Positions 25,504 through 34,236 of a DNA stretch of 64,000 nt are shown piece after piece. The notes beneath the pieces were generated by a model, which was not told the DNA's origin, searched no databases, and was given only the letters and a program-made list of their open reading frames with translations. The translations under genes and the position numbers were made by a program. Numbering within the stretch: position 1 is the stretch's first letter; each line of letters opens with the position of its first letter. The stretch is from Bradyrhizobium algeriense (GTDB lineage: Bacteria > Pseudomonadota > Alphaproteobacteria > Rhizobiales > Xanthobacteraceae), in assembly GCF_003062295.1 (NCBI RefSeq), contig NZ_PYCN01000005.1, positions 186,001-250,000 of the forward strand, in the 5' to 3' direction.

Positions 25504-25929
25504 CTACTCGGCGATCATCTCACCGGACCCGCCAAGCTCGGCGGGGAAATCCTTCAGTTTGGGCAGCCCATCCCGCATCGGCAGCACCGTCTCGGCGTAA
25601 TTGACGTGAACGCCAGGCGTGAAGGGGAGTGTCGGCAGAATTGCCGCGAAGACATCGACCAGCCCGAGCGTCGGATGATTGGTCATCAGGTGACCGCCGC
25701 ACTCCGCGCAGTACTTGCGCTGGCTCATCGGAGTCTTCTCGAACGTCGCGACATGTTGCGCCCCCGCCGTGATCCGCACCGCTTCCGGCTTCCACAGGGT
25801 GAACGCGTTCACCGGTCCGCCGGACCACGAACGGCAGGAACGGCAATGGCAATAACCCATTCCCTCCGGCGCACCCGTGACCTGGACCTCGACCGCACCG
25901 CAAAAACAGCTTCCGGTATGCTTCATCAT
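25504..25929 (-). CDS. GFA family zinc-binding protein (glutathione-dependent formaldehyde-activating-like)
   Basis: 141 residues with the GFA/CENP-V fold: GSCFCGAVEVQV, CHCRSC (GYCHCRSCRSWSG) and YCAECGGHL. These supply the seven conserved cysteines that bind two zincs. Family members bind S-hydroxymethylglutathione or related thiol adducts. ATG 25929 has AGGAG six bases upstream. It begins 25 bases after the MddA-like gene and is probably co-transcribed with it. A thiol- or C1-related role is inferred from context. Confidence 0.85.
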   Translation of the reverse strand: MMKHTGSCFCGAVEVQVTGAPEGMGYCHCRSCRSWSGGPVNAFTLWKPEAVRITAGAQHVATFEKTPMSQRKYCAECGGHLMTNHPTLGLVDVFAAILPTLPFTPGVHVNYAETVLPMRDGLPKLKDFPAELGGSGEMIAE

Positions 25930-25954
25930 TTCTGTCTCCTTGATTGAGAAGTGA

Positions 25955-26731
25955 TCACGCCGGCCTGCGCCACGGGAATAGCATGGAAACGCGCTCCCGA
26001 TAACGGCGATATTCGTCGCCGAACATGCCGACGAGATCGCGCTCTTCGAGCATGATGCCGACGAAGATGTAGGCCGTGGTCACCGCCGCAAACAATAGAT
26101 GCCCGGCGCTCATCGTCGGGGCAGCCCAGAAGGCGATGATGAAGCCGAGATAGATCGGGTGCCGGACAAAACGGTAGAAGAACGGCGTCCGGAAGACGGG
26201 CGCCGGCATCTCGCGTCCCACGAGATTGTTGGCGACCTGGTGCAGTCCGAACAGTTCGAAATGATTGATCAGGAAGGTGCTCGTGAACACGATCACCCAG
26301 CCGATGAACGACAGCGTGGCGATCACCATGGCCATTTCCGGCTCCTGGACGTTCCAGATCACGGCCGGCATCGGACGCCATTGCCAGAACAGCAACAGAA
26401 GCGTCAGGCTTGCACACAAAACATAGGTGCTGCGCTCGACCGACTTTGGAATAAACTGCGTCCACCAGTGTTTGAAAAACTTACGCGCCATGACGCTATG
26501 TTGAATGGCAAATAACGACATCAGACCGAGATTCACGATAATTGCCTCGAATATCCCCGTACTCGCGCCGCTATCGATCGCCTTCGGCACGGCGAGCCCC
26601 GATACGAACCCGATGGCGTACAGAATCGTGATCAGAAATGTGAGATAGGCCACACCTCCGAAAAGAAATGCAGTGAATCTTGGGATTCGATTACCCGGCA
26701 TCGCCGGGCTGATGGCTTGGGTTTCCGTCAT
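25955..26731 (-). CDS. mddA: Methanethiol S-methyltransferase-like membrane protein (MddA)
   Basis: A 258-residue integral-membrane methyltransferase of the isoprenylcysteine-methyltransferase/NnrU-like group. Five to six helices with FAIQHSVMARKFFKHWWTQF near residue 75, STYVLCASLTLLLLFWQWRP, FELFGLHQV, then the SAM-binding RHPIYLGFIIAFW and C-terminal EERDLVGMFGDEYRRYRERV. These match MddA, which methylates methanethiol to dimethyl sulfide; Bradyrhizobium is known to carry mddA. ATG 26731 follows GGAG. Divergent from the TPR regulator gene with 142 bases between starts. Substrate assignment is by family. Confidence 0.8.
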   Translation of the reverse strand: MTETQAISPAMPGNRIPRFTAFLFGGVAYLTFLITILYAIGFVSGLAVPKAIDSGASTGIFEAIIVNLGLMSLFAIQHSVMARKFFKHWWTQFIPKSVERSTYVLCASLTLLLLFWQWRPMPAVIWNVQEPEMAMVIATLSFIGWVIVFTSTFLINHFELFGLHQVANNLVGREMPAPVFRTPFFYRFVRHPIYLGFIIAFWAAPTMSAGHLLFAAVTTAYIFVGIMLEERDLVGMFGDEYRRYRERVSMLFPWRRPA

Positions 26732-26873
26732 GAAATTGGCTCCGCTGCAGACAATAGGATTGCAACCCCCGGTTTGGCAGAATGCACGGAGAATGGCGCC
26801 AGGACTTTGCCTGACGCTTGATCTCTTCATGAGGCGGACTTGATTGTTTCTTGAGAAAGGTGCGGTAGCGCAC

Positions 26874-28430
26874 GTGAAATTCAACTTCGATAATCACGTC
26901 CTGGACACCGATCGTCGCGAGCTGCGCCACGGCGGCGAACTGGTAGCGATGCAGCCGCAAGTGTTCGACTTGCTGGTTCACCTGTTGAAACACCGCGATC
27001 ATGTGGTCAGCCGGAACGATCTCATTGCGCTGGTGTGGGGAGGACGGAACGTCTCGGACTCGACGCTGGACAGCCGGATCAACGCCGCCCGAAACGCGAT
27101 CGGCGACAACGGCAAGGAACAGCGGCTCATTCGTACCATTCCCCGCAAGGGGCTTCGCTTCGTCGGCGCCGTGAATGGGCCGTGCAATGCACAGACCGCT
27201 TCGGCGCTGGAAACAGAACAACCGCGTTCGGGGTTAGCGCTGCCCGACCGGCCGGCAATAGCCGTGCTGCCGTTCGACAATATGAGCGACGACCGCGAGC
27301 AGGAGTATTTTTCCGACGGAATCAGCGAGGACATCATCACCGCGCTGTCGAAACTGCGCTGGTTCTTCGTGATCGCGCGCAACTCGTCGTTCACCTACAA
27401 GGGCAAGGCGGTCCAGATGAAGCAGATCGCTGCCGAGCTCGGGGTGCGTTACGTGCTCGAAGGCAGTGTGAGAAGGAGCGGCGATCGTGTACGCATTACT
27501 GCGCAGCTCAACGATACCGCAACGGGCAGTCATATCTGGGCGGAGCGTTTCGACCGCGACCTCACCGACGTTTTCGCCGTGCAGGACGAGATCACCGACG
27601 CCATCGTCGCTGCGATCGAGCCGCAGATTTACGCCGCGGAGAACTTTCGCAGCCGGCGCAAGCCGCCCAACAGCGTCGACGCGTGGGATCTGGTGATGCG
27701 GGCGCTGTCGCATCACTGGCGGGTGACGCGTCCCGACAGCCTCGCCGCGCAGGCGCTGCTGGAACGCGCGATTGCCATCGATCCGAACTACGGCCAGGCG
27801 CTGGCCCTGTTCGCGACCAACCACATGTTCGGCGTGCATCTGGGCTGGACTGATCTTGCAACTGCAGCGCCTGTCGCCGAGCAAGCGGCATTGTCGGCAA
27901 TTGCCGCCGATAGCGAGGATGCCTGGGCGCATACGGCCCTCGGCAGCGTGTATTTCTCCACACGCCGGCTCGACCATTCGCTGGCCGAGTTCGAACTGGC
28001 GCTCCAGCTCAACCCGAATTTCTCGCTGGCGCAGGGGTACTACGCGCTGGCGCTGTCCTATAGCGGGCGGTGGACGGATGCCTATGCGGCGACGCAACGC
28101 GCCATCCGCCAGAGCCCGCGCGATCCCTCTTCAGCAATCTATTACGGCGTTGCGGCCTACGCCCAGTTCGTCGGAAAGAACTATCAGGAAGCGATTGCAC
28201 TGGCGCGCGAGGCGACCCGTCAGCGCGGCGACCTCACCGGCGCCTATCGGGTGCTGACGGTCGCGGCCGGCATGACTGGCCAGATTGAACTCGCCCGGAC
28301 CGCACTTCACGAGTTGCGCCGGACCCAGCCCAATATTTCGCTCTCCTGGATCGCGACGCAGTTACCCTGGAAGCACGACGCCGATCGCGAGCACTATCTC
28401 GAAGGCTTTCGCCGCGCCGGTCTGGAATGA
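26874..28430 (+). CDS. Winged-helix regulator with TolB-like and TPR domains (CadC/adenylate-cyclase-associated type)
   Basis: 518 residues. The N-terminal OmpR/PhoB-type DNA-binding domain spans 1-100 (DNHVLDTDRRELRHGG, QPQVFDLLVHLLKH, VWGGRNVSDSTLDSRI, TIPRKGLRFVG). A TolB-like domain at about 125-260 follows (IAVLPFDNMSDDREQEYFSDGI, VRYVLEGSVRRSGDRVRITA). C-terminal TPR repeats end near 500 (PNYGQALALFATNH, AWAHTALGSVY, NFSLAQGYYALAL). No phosphoacceptor or transmembrane segment is evident. GTG 26874 fits the domain start; TTG 26844 is possible. It is divergent from mddA and may control it (inference). Confidence 0.88.
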   Translation: MKFNFDNHVLDTDRRELRHGGELVAMQPQVFDLLVHLLKHRDHVVSRNDLIALVWGGRNVSDSTLDSRINAARNAIGDNGKEQRLIRTIPRKGLRFVGAVNGPCNAQTASALETEQPRSGLALPDRPAIAVLPFDNMSDDREQEYFSDGISEDIITALSKLRWFFVIARNSSFTYKGKAVQMKQIAAELGVRYVLEGSVRRSGDRVRITAQLNDTATGSHIWAERFDRDLTDVFAVQDEITDAIVAAIEPQIYAAENFRSRRKPPNSVDAWDLVMRALSHHWRVTRPDSLAAQALLERAIAIDPNYGQALALFATNHMFGVHLGWTDLATAAPVAEQAALSAIAADSEDAWAHTALGSVYFSTRRLDHSLAEFELALQLNPNFSLAQGYYALALSYSGRWTDAYAATQRAIRQSPRDPSSAIYYGVAAYAQFVGKNYQEAIALAREATRQRGDLTGAYRVLTVAAGMTGQIELARTALHELRRTQPNISLSWIATQLPWKHDADREHYLEGFRRAGLE

Positions 28431-28451
28431 GCTGCGGCGACGAGCCCTGAA

Positions 28452-29504
28452 CTACTGCTGCTTTTCCCAGAACGACAGCAACCCCTGCGAGGCCGAACCG
28501 CCGATCACACAGGGGATGCCGACCGCGACCTGCCCCAGCGCAGCCGCAGAGACGCAACCGAGCGCGACCGCTCCGACACCGACCTGACCCCAGAAGCTGA
28601 GGTCGCGGCGGCTATCGGAGCCCTTGATCTTGAGTTCATCCACGGCGGCAAGCGCGTCCTTGCGGAGCGCTGCGATTTGCACCGTGTCCGCCGCCTCGAC
28701 CACTTCGGCGAGCGGCGCCTTGACCGCCGCGGGCTGTCTGGCAAGTTCGCTGCGGAGATAATCGCGCAAACCGGCGTCGCGGATCGCATAGCTTGCCAGT
28801 GTGTATCGCGCCATGCTTCCGACCGTCAGCTTGTCGACCGTGTCGCGGCTCTTGCTCCACGGCAGCATCTGGATGATGCGCTGGATAGGCGCATGCGAGC
28901 CGGTCGCAAAATAGTAGCCCCACAGCGTATCCAGCAAATCCTGATTGCTCGCAAACGTGAGCGTCGTGTTCAGCTTCCGCTCGTCCTTGGCGAAGGGATT
29001 CTTGGTGAAGGCGCCGCGCAACTTGTCCATCACACCGGGCTTCATTTCCTCCAGCGGGATGTCGGTCAAGGTCGGCAGCTTGCCCGCCAGGTAGGCGTCG
29101 ATCATGACCCGCCGGCCCGGCATCCGTGGCGCGACCCGGCGCAGAACGTTTCTCCAGTCGGGCAGCCCCGAATAGGCGATGGCACGGACGATCACCCATT
29201 CGTCTTCCGGTCGGACAGGAAAGAAACCGGCGATGAGTTGCTCGGCCTTGGCAGGGTTTGAGCCGATCGCACCCGCGATAAAGCCGAGATAGATTCCGGC
29301 ATTCTCCGGTTCCTTGAACGTCTGCGAATGAAACAGCACGCGCACGGCTGCCGGGACGTGGGCATAGTCCGGCTTGGCCCTGTAATTATAGATCCATTGC
29401 TGGACCACGCCGAGCGAAGCACGCGGATCGACCTCCGGCGTCTTCTCTGCATGCGCGGGCTGAATCAGCATGAGCGCGGCGGCGACGAAAGCTGCATAAC
29501 GCAT
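28452..29504 (-). CDS. Secreted protein of unknown function with C-terminal hydrophobic segment
   Basis: 350 residues from ATG 29504, preceded by CAGGAG. The Sec signal peptide ends near QPAHA. The body is helical with blocks such as AAVRVLFHSQTFKEPENAGIY and FASNQDLLDTLWGYYFATGS, which suggests a helical-repeat or DUF-like periplasmic protein. A glycine-rich hydrophobic stretch near the end (VGVGAVALGCVSAAALGQVA) could insert in a membrane. It is convergent with the TPR regulator. Family not recognised. Confidence 0.65.
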   Translation of the reverse strand: MRYAAFVAAALMLIQPAHAEKTPEVDPRASLGVVQQWIYNYRAKPDYAHVPAAVRVLFHSQTFKEPENAGIYLGFIAGAIGSNPAKAEQLIAGFFPVRPEDEWVIVRAIAYSGLPDWRNVLRRVAPRMPGRRVMIDAYLAGKLPTLTDIPLEEMKPGVMDKLRGAFTKNPFAKDERKLNTTLTFASNQDLLDTLWGYYFATGSHAPIQRIIQMLPWSKSRDTVDKLTVGSMARYTLASYAIRDAGLRDYLRSELARQPAAVKAPLAEVVEAADTVQIAALRKDALAAVDELKIKGSDSRRDLSFWGQVGVGAVALGCVSAAALGQVAVGIPCVIGGSASQGLLSFWEKQQ

Positions 29505-29730
29505 GTGATGCTCCTGTGAGCGTAGACGCATGCACGGTTCCGTACGCGAGCGTCCCTGGCTCTCTCGATGGCGAAGCATGAAGCGGGCATTGCGACAATT
29601 CTGAGAAAGTCCGCATTAAGAGAAGGCGTCCAAATTGTGGCACATCGCCCGCAACTCACCTTATCCCAGACATTTTTTTGCCCTGCGCGGGCAATTCGAT
29701 CTCAGCCGATCAATAGGAGCCCCGCGGGAC

Positions 29731-32067
29731 GTGGGGATCACAGAGATTAGACGCATCACGCAACGCGACCGGACCGTTTTTCGGCTTGCCGGCGCCCTCG
29801 GATTGATTTTCGCGACACCCGTCGTCGCAGAAATCGCCTCGCCGTCGCAAGCGTCTGTCATCGTCGAAGGCAATCGCCGCGTCGACGCCGAGACCGTGCG
29901 CTCCCACTTTCGTGCAGGCCCTGACGGACATTTCGACGAAGCCGCGCGTGACGCTGCGTTGAAAGCGCTGATTGCAACGGGCCTGTTTGACAAGATTTCC
30001 ATCGAACGCGCCGGCGAGCGGCTTGTGGTGCATGTGTCCGAAGCGCCCGTGCTCGACCGCGTCGCATTCGAGGGCAACAAGAAGGTCAAGGACACCGACC
30101 TTGCCGTTGCCGTCGAAGCGAAGCCGCGCGGCTCGCTGCAACGCGCCACCGTGCAAGCCGACGTCGGCCGCATCATCGAGGCATACCGGCGTGCCGGCCG
30201 CTCCGAGGTCCGCGTTGATCCGCAAATCATCGACCGCGGCAACGGCCGGGTCGACCTCATCTACGCCATAGCGGAGGGGGCAAAAACTCCGGTGCGGCAG
30301 ATCGACTTCACCGGCAACAAAGTCTTCGGCAAGCGGCAGCTCAGTGCCGTGATCAAGACCTCCGCCACCCACATGCTGAGTTTCCTGACCGGCGGTGACG
30401 CCTACGATCCCGACCGGATCGCGCAAGACGAGGAACAGCTGCGGCTTTACTACCGCAGCAAGGGTTATGCCGACGTCAGCGTCTCATCGGCAAAGGCCGA
30501 GTATGATCCGGCGACGAAGGGTTTTACGCTGAGCTTCGCAATCGATGAGGGTCCGCTCTATCGCTTCCGGGAAGTCAGCGTCGCCTGCAACGTTCCGGGC
30601 ATGGATTGCGACAAGCTTCGTGCGCTCCCTACCGCGCACCCGGGCGCGGTGTTCGACGGCAACGCCCTGGACAAGACCACCGAACTGCTGGCGATCGAAA
30701 TGGCAAAGCTTGGCTATCCCTTTGCCCAGGCGACCCTCCACCTCACCCGCGATGCCAACGCACAACGCATCGACGTCGCCTTCGTGATCGAACAGGGGTC
30801 TCGCACCTATGTCGAACGGATCGAGATCCACGGCAACACGCGCACCCGCGATTACGTGATCCGACGCGAATTCGATATCGCGGAAGGCGACGCTTACAAC
30901 AAGACGTTGATAGACCGGGCCGAGCGGCGTTTGAAGAATTTGAACTACTTCAAAACGGTGAAGATATCGAACAGGCCGGGCTCGGCCCCGGACCATGTCA
31001 TCCTCGATGTCGAGGCAGTTGACCAGGCGACCGGCGATTTCAACGTCGCCGGCGGTTACTCGACCACCGATGGCGCGCTCGTCGAGGTCAAAGTCGGCGA
31101 CCGGAATTTCTACGGCACGGGCAAGAACGTCCAGGCCGCCTTCACCTACGGCCAATATGCGCGCGGGGTCAATCTGGCCGCGTCCGAACCCTATTTTCTC
31201 GGCACCAAGGTCGCGGCGGGGATCGAACTCTTCGGCCGCCAAAGCGACGCCAACAGCTACCAATCCTACGGCACCACCACCTACGGCGCGAGGCTGCAGC
31301 TGGGGACGCCGATCAACGAGCAACTCGGCGTGCAGTGGCGCTACTCGATCTACAATCAGAATATCACGCTTTCGCCGAACAGCTCGGGCCTGACACCATC
31401 GCTGGCCGTCCGGCAAGCGGCGGCCGCCGGTCCGACCTGGGTCTCCGCCCCCGGCAGTACGACGACCTACAGCACGCTGGACAACACAAAGAGCCCGACC
31501 AGCGGAATTAGGTCGCAGCTCAGCCAGGACCTGGCGGGACTTGGTGGTGATGTGAAATTTCTGAAGACGACGGAAGACGTGCGCTACTACAAATCAATCA
31601 ACAGCGACCTCGTTGGCATGGTTCGCGCCCAGGGCGGCTACGTGACTGGTTGGGGCGGCCAGCAGGTGCCGCTGATGAACAATTTCTTCGGCGGCCCGAC
31701 CATGGTGCGTGGCTTTGCCCCCAATGGCTTCGGCCCGCGCGACCTGACGGCGGGCACCACGATGGATAATGTCGGCGGCAGCGCGTATTGGGCAACGACC
31801 GCCGAACTGCAGAGTGCAATCCCCGGCGTGCCCAATGAATACGGCCTCAGGGCCACGGCCTTTGTCGATGCCGGCAGCGTATTCCGCTACAGCGGATCGA
31901 CGGCAGGGCTTCAGGTCGCCAACAAGAATGTCGTGCGCTCGTCGGTCGGCGCAGGCCTGACCTGGGCCTCGCCGTTCGGCGCCTTGACCGTCGACTACGC
32001 CATACCGCTGAGCAAGGCTGCCTACGACGTAGTACAGCCGCTGCGATTCAGCGCGGGAGGGTTTTGA
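29731..32067 (+). CDS. BamA/Omp85-family outer-membrane assembly factor (paralogue)
   Basis: About 778 residues from GTG 29731 (AGGAG 12 bases upstream). A signal peptide (FRLAGALGLIFATPVVA) leads into about five POTRA domains: VIVEGNRRVDAETVRSHF, VAFEGNKKVKDTDL, IDFTGNKVFGKRQLSAVI, a fourth near 290, and IEIHGNTRTRDYVIRREF. A C-terminal 16-strand barrel domain contains GYSTTDGALVEVKVGDRNFY and the lid-lock motif MVRGF, and ends DYAIPLSKA...FSAGGF. It inserts beta-barrel proteins. It lacks the usual rseP/lpxD neighbours, so it is likely a second copy. It overlaps the convergent gene at 32048 by 20 bases. Confidence 0.9.
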   Translation: MGITEIRRITQRDRTVFRLAGALGLIFATPVVAEIASPSQASVIVEGNRRVDAETVRSHFRAGPDGHFDEAARDAALKALIATGLFDKISIERAGERLVVHVSEAPVLDRVAFEGNKKVKDTDLAVAVEAKPRGSLQRATVQADVGRIIEAYRRAGRSEVRVDPQIIDRGNGRVDLIYAIAEGAKTPVRQIDFTGNKVFGKRQLSAVIKTSATHMLSFLTGGDAYDPDRIAQDEEQLRLYYRSKGYADVSVSSAKAEYDPATKGFTLSFAIDEGPLYRFREVSVACNVPGMDCDKLRALPTAHPGAVFDGNALDKTTELLAIEMAKLGYPFAQATLHLTRDANAQRIDVAFVIEQGSRTYVERIEIHGNTRTRDYVIRREFDIAEGDAYNKTLIDRAERRLKNLNYFKTVKISNRPGSAPDHVILDVEAVDQATGDFNVAGGYSTTDGALVEVKVGDRNFYGTGKNVQAAFTYGQYARGVNLAASEPYFLGTKVAAGIELFGRQSDANSYQSYGTTTYGARLQLGTPINEQLGVQWRYSIYNQNITLSPNSSGLTPSLAVRQAAAAGPTWVSAPGSTTTYSTLDNTKSPTSGIRSQLSQDLAGLGGDVKFLKTTEDVRYYKSINSDLVGMVRAQGGYVTGWGGQQVPLMNNFFGGPTMVRGFAPNGFGPRDLTAGTTMDNVGGSAYWATTAELQSAIPGVPNEYGLRATAFVDAGSVFRYSGSTAGLQVANKNVVRSSVGAGLTWASPFGALTVDYAIPLSKAAYDVVQPLRFSAGGF

Positions 32068-32623
32068 CGGGGACAGGATGCTCCGTCGCGAATCCATACA
32101 ACAGCGCCAGCCGGTCGAGGCATTCGCGGAATCGTCTTGAAAAATAGTCGCTCCAGCGTTTGGTACACAGGCCCCTCCGCTGGCCGATCTGCTCCATGGT
32201 CAGGCCCTGGACCAGGACGTCATGCACCAGCGCCGAGCCGTCCGCGCCGAGTTCGCGTTCGGCCCGGTTCAACCGCAGCACGGCCTTGCGCTGGCCCTCG
32301 GTGATCGGTTCGCGGCTCTGCCCGCCATCGACATATTCCCGGGTCGGATCGACCGCGCGCGGCCCGCGTTCGGCCTTCTCCCAATCGCTCTGGAACGCAC
32401 GCCCCGCCTGATACTGCGCCTCGTCGATCTGGCGATGGGAATGCAGCCGAGCGAGCGGATCGTTGCGGATCGACCGCAGCGCAACGATCTTCTCGCCCGG
32501 CTCCAACGCCAGGGGATTATCGACCTCGACGGTTGCGACTTCAGCGTTGCGTAGCAGGTCGCGGGACCTTCGGTCATGTGCCTTGGCGGGATTGTACGGC
32601 TTTCGGCGTTTGGCTCTCGGCAT
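32048..32623 (-). CDS. Helix-turn-helix-like protein (DUF6456-like C-terminus)
   Basis: 191 residues. A basic, arginine-rich N-terminus (PRAKRRKPYNPAKAHDRRSR) precedes a C-terminal three-helix segment (VLVQGLTMEQIGQRRGLC...FRECLDRLALLYG, about 135-180), similar to the end of alphaproteobacterial DUF6456 proteins. This suggests a nucleic-acid-binding role. It is the last gene of a three-gene minus-strand group downstream of operator-like site O1 and overlaps the BamA paralogue by 20 bases. Similarity is by eye; function unknown. Confidence 0.55.
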   Translation of the reverse strand: MPRAKRRKPYNPAKAHDRRSRDLLRNAEVATVEVDNPLALEPGEKIVALRSIRNDPLARLHSHRQIDEAQYQAGRAFQSDWEKAERGPRAVDPTREYVDGGQSREPITEGQRKAVLRLNRAERELGADGSALVHDVLVQGLTMEQIGQRRGLCTKRWSDYFSRRFRECLDRLALLYGFATEHPVPVKTLPR

Positions 32624-32670
32624 CTGATGGACTCCTCGAAAACTGTGGAATTCGGTTTCGACCAGAAGAT

Positions 32671-32841
32671 CTATTCGCTTGATGCGCCCGATATCTCGTC
32701 ACGTAGCAGTTCGGATAATTCGTCCCTACGGCCGCAGCCCACCGGCTGAAGTCCGATCAGCGCACGCAGATGAGCGATCCGATGACGGCGCGGCAACTGT
32801 TTCAGCCTGTCGGCCACGCCTGTGACAGCAGTGTTCTTCAT
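32671..32841 (-). CDS. Small protein of unknown function, coupled to the GcrA-family gene
   Basis: 56 residues from ATG 32841, which overlaps the upstream stop (ATGA at 32838-32841), a strong sign of translational coupling. Content is basic in the middle (LKQLPRRHRIAHLRALIG) and acidic at the end (DELSELLRDEI). The longer frame to 32931 is not needed. Not recognised. Confidence 0.55.
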   Translation of the reverse strand: MKNTAVTGVADRLKQLPRRHRIAHLRALIGLQPVGCGRRDELSELLRDEISGASSE

Positions 32842-33371
32842 GCCGCCTCCACCACGCGCAATGAAATAGTGCTCACCGCACGCTCGGCGGGCACGATCGG
32901 ATCGCGGCTCAGATGAAAATGGGGAGTACAATAGCTCGAACCCGGGCGGCGCGGATGACCGCAGAAAGTGATCGCCTCGCTCTCTTCATCGCCGCCGTAG
33001 GGATAGCGGCAGTCGCCGCGCTCCAGTTCGATCAGGGAGAGATGCCGCGGTTCGATCGCCACACAACGCAGCTTGACCGGCTTGATCTCTTTGAACACCG
33101 GCGTCGGCCAGGGAAGCGCAAGCGTCCTGAAATCGCTGGGACTGGGTTCAGCGATCTCGTGCAGCTCAGCAGGCTTGGTCGGCATCGACGGTTGCTGGCG
33201 ATCGTCCGGTCCCAGCCCCAGGCGCCGGGCGCGTCCGAGCGCAGCACTGCGGGAGTAGGACGTATTGAATCGTGAATTGATGGCTCGCGCGGCTTCCGAA
33301 AAGGTCATGCCTTTGGCAATAAATTCCCGCAGCGCGTCCGAGTGCTCGGGCGCCCAGTTCGACAGTTCCAT
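32838..33371 (-). CDS. GcrA family regulator
   Basis: 177 residues. The N-terminal helix-turn-helix matches GcrA: SNWAPEHSDALREFIAKGMT, FSEAARAINSRF and SYSRSAALGRARRLGL. The C-terminal sigma-70-contacting domain has DCRYPYGGDEE, TFCGHP and SYCTPHF, the three-cysteine pattern of the family (CrwPiG...FCG...YC). GcrA itself is a cell-cycle regulator bound to methylated DNA with RNA polymerase. This copy is more divergent than housekeeping GcrA and sits next to an S24 repressor with three operator-like sites between them, so it is probably a phage- or island-borne paralogue. First gene of the minus-strand group. Confidence 0.82.
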   Translation of the reverse strand: MELSNWAPEHSDALREFIAKGMTFSEAARAINSRFNTSYSRSAALGRARRLGLGPDDRQQPSMPTKPAELHEIAEPSPSDFRTLALPWPTPVFKEIKPVKLRCVAIEPRHLSLIELERGDCRYPYGGDEESEAITFCGHPRRPGSSYCTPHFHLSRDPIVPAERAVSTISLRVVEAA

Positions 33372-33414
33372 TTGTTATCCTTGCTCTTGTCAACGCCGCC
33401 CGACGCCGACAATC

Positions 33415-33443
33415 AATTTCTGATATTCCGAAATGAAAGTCAA
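33415..33443 (-). promoter_or_regulatory. Promoter for the GcrA-family group with operator O1 in the spacer
   Basis: On the minus strand, -35 TTGACT (33443-33438), 17-bp spacer, -10 GAAATT (33420-33415). The 17-mer TTTCTGATATTCCGAAA at 33417-33433 (O1) overlaps the spacer and -10. Its layout is almost the same as at the other two promoters of this locus. Confidence 0.55.
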
Positions 33444-33445
33444 GC

Positions 33446-33475
33446 TTGATTTCGGATAATCGGAACTGCTATCAT
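33446..33475 (+). promoter_or_regulatory. Promoter for the S24 repressor with operator O2 in the spacer
   Basis: -35 TTGATT (33446-33451), 18-bp spacer, -10 TATCAT (33470-33475). The 17-mer TTTCGGATAATCGGAAC (33450-33466, O2) fills the spacer. Its -35 is back-to-back with that of the divergent promoter. Confidence 0.6.
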
Positions 33476-33491
33476 TTCCGAAATTCGGAAA
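33475..33491. promoter_or_regulatory. Operator O3, perfect 17-bp palindrome
   Basis: TTTCCGAAATTCGGAAA is symmetric around its central base. It begins at the last base of the repressor -10 box and ends ten bases before its ATG, suitable for autorepression. Confidence 0.7.
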
Positions 33492-33500
33492 GGTCCGACC

Positions 33501-34139
33501 ATGCTGGATATCAGATTGATCGAACGGGGGCTGGAAAAGCCGGGCAAGACCAAGGGCGGATTGGCCACCGCGATGGGCGTTCGTCCTGGCGCGGTTTCCG
33601 AGATCCTGTCCGGGATACGCCTGATCAAGGCGTCCGAAATCGCGGCGATCATCGAGTATCTCGAACTGAACTCGGTGCCGATCATGGGCCGTGTCGGCGC
33701 CGGCGCCTCGATCGAGCCGGAACACGAGCAGGTGCCGCCGGAAGGCCTCGGCGAGGTCGAACTGCCTTTCCCGATCGCCGAAGAGACCATCGCCTTCGAG
33801 GTAGCCGGCGATTCCATGCTGCCGAAGTACGAGAATGGCGATGTTATCGTAGTCTATCGCGAGCAGAGCCACCCGCTGTCGAGCTTCTACGGCGAAGAAG
33901 CCGCCGTCCGCCTGAAAACCGGCGAGCGTTATCTGAAGACGATCGAGCGGGGAAAATCACCGACCTCGGTCAACCTCACGAGCTTCAATGCCAAGCCGAT
34001 CACCGGCGTAAAGCTGGAATGGATCGGCGAGATCTGCGTCACCCTGCCCAGGGGCCAGATCGAGCGATTGCGCAACAAGGCGGCGGCCCGGGCGCGCAAG
34101 GCGACAAGGGCAACGGGCGGCCGCACGCCGGACAAATAG
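33501..34139 (+). CDS. CI/LexA-like repressor with S24 peptidase domain
   Basis: 212 residues. The N-terminal helix-turn-helix spans about 15-50 (KGGLATAMGVRPGAVSEILSG). A LexA-type S24 autoproteolysis domain follows: the cleavage-site-like A67-G68 in GRVGAGAS, nucleophile S105 in VAGDSMLPKYENGD and general base K146 in RYLKTIERG. Such repressors self-cleave on RecA filaments, which ties them to the SOS response. ATG 33501 is ten bases downstream of a perfect palindrome (O3), supporting autorepression. The C-terminal tail is lysine/arginine-rich. Divergent from the GcrA-family gene. Confidence 0.88.
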   Translation: MLDIRLIERGLEKPGKTKGGLATAMGVRPGAVSEILSGIRLIKASEIAAIIEYLELNSVPIMGRVGAGASIEPEHEQVPPEGLGEVELPFPIAEETIAFEVAGDSMLPKYENGDVIVVYREQSHPLSSFYGEEAAVRLKTGERYLKTIERGKSPTSVNLTSFNAKPITGVKLEWIGEICVTLPRGQIERLRNKAAARARKATRATGGRTPDK

Positions 34140-34213
34140 CAATCGCCGTTGCGATTTCCGAATCGACTGATTCTGTCGATGCCCGCGACCGCCTTTCCCT
34201 CCTCATGGCATAA

Positions 34214-34230
34214 TTTCTGCTTTTCCGAAT
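34214..34230. promoter_or_regulatory. Operator-like half-site O4
   Basis: TTTCTGCTTTTCCGAAT resembles the O1/O3 consensus TTTCYGA-N3-TCRGAAA but is imperfect. It lies 31 bp (three helical turns) centre to centre upstream of O5. Confidence 0.45.
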
Positions 34231-34236
34231 TTTTAC

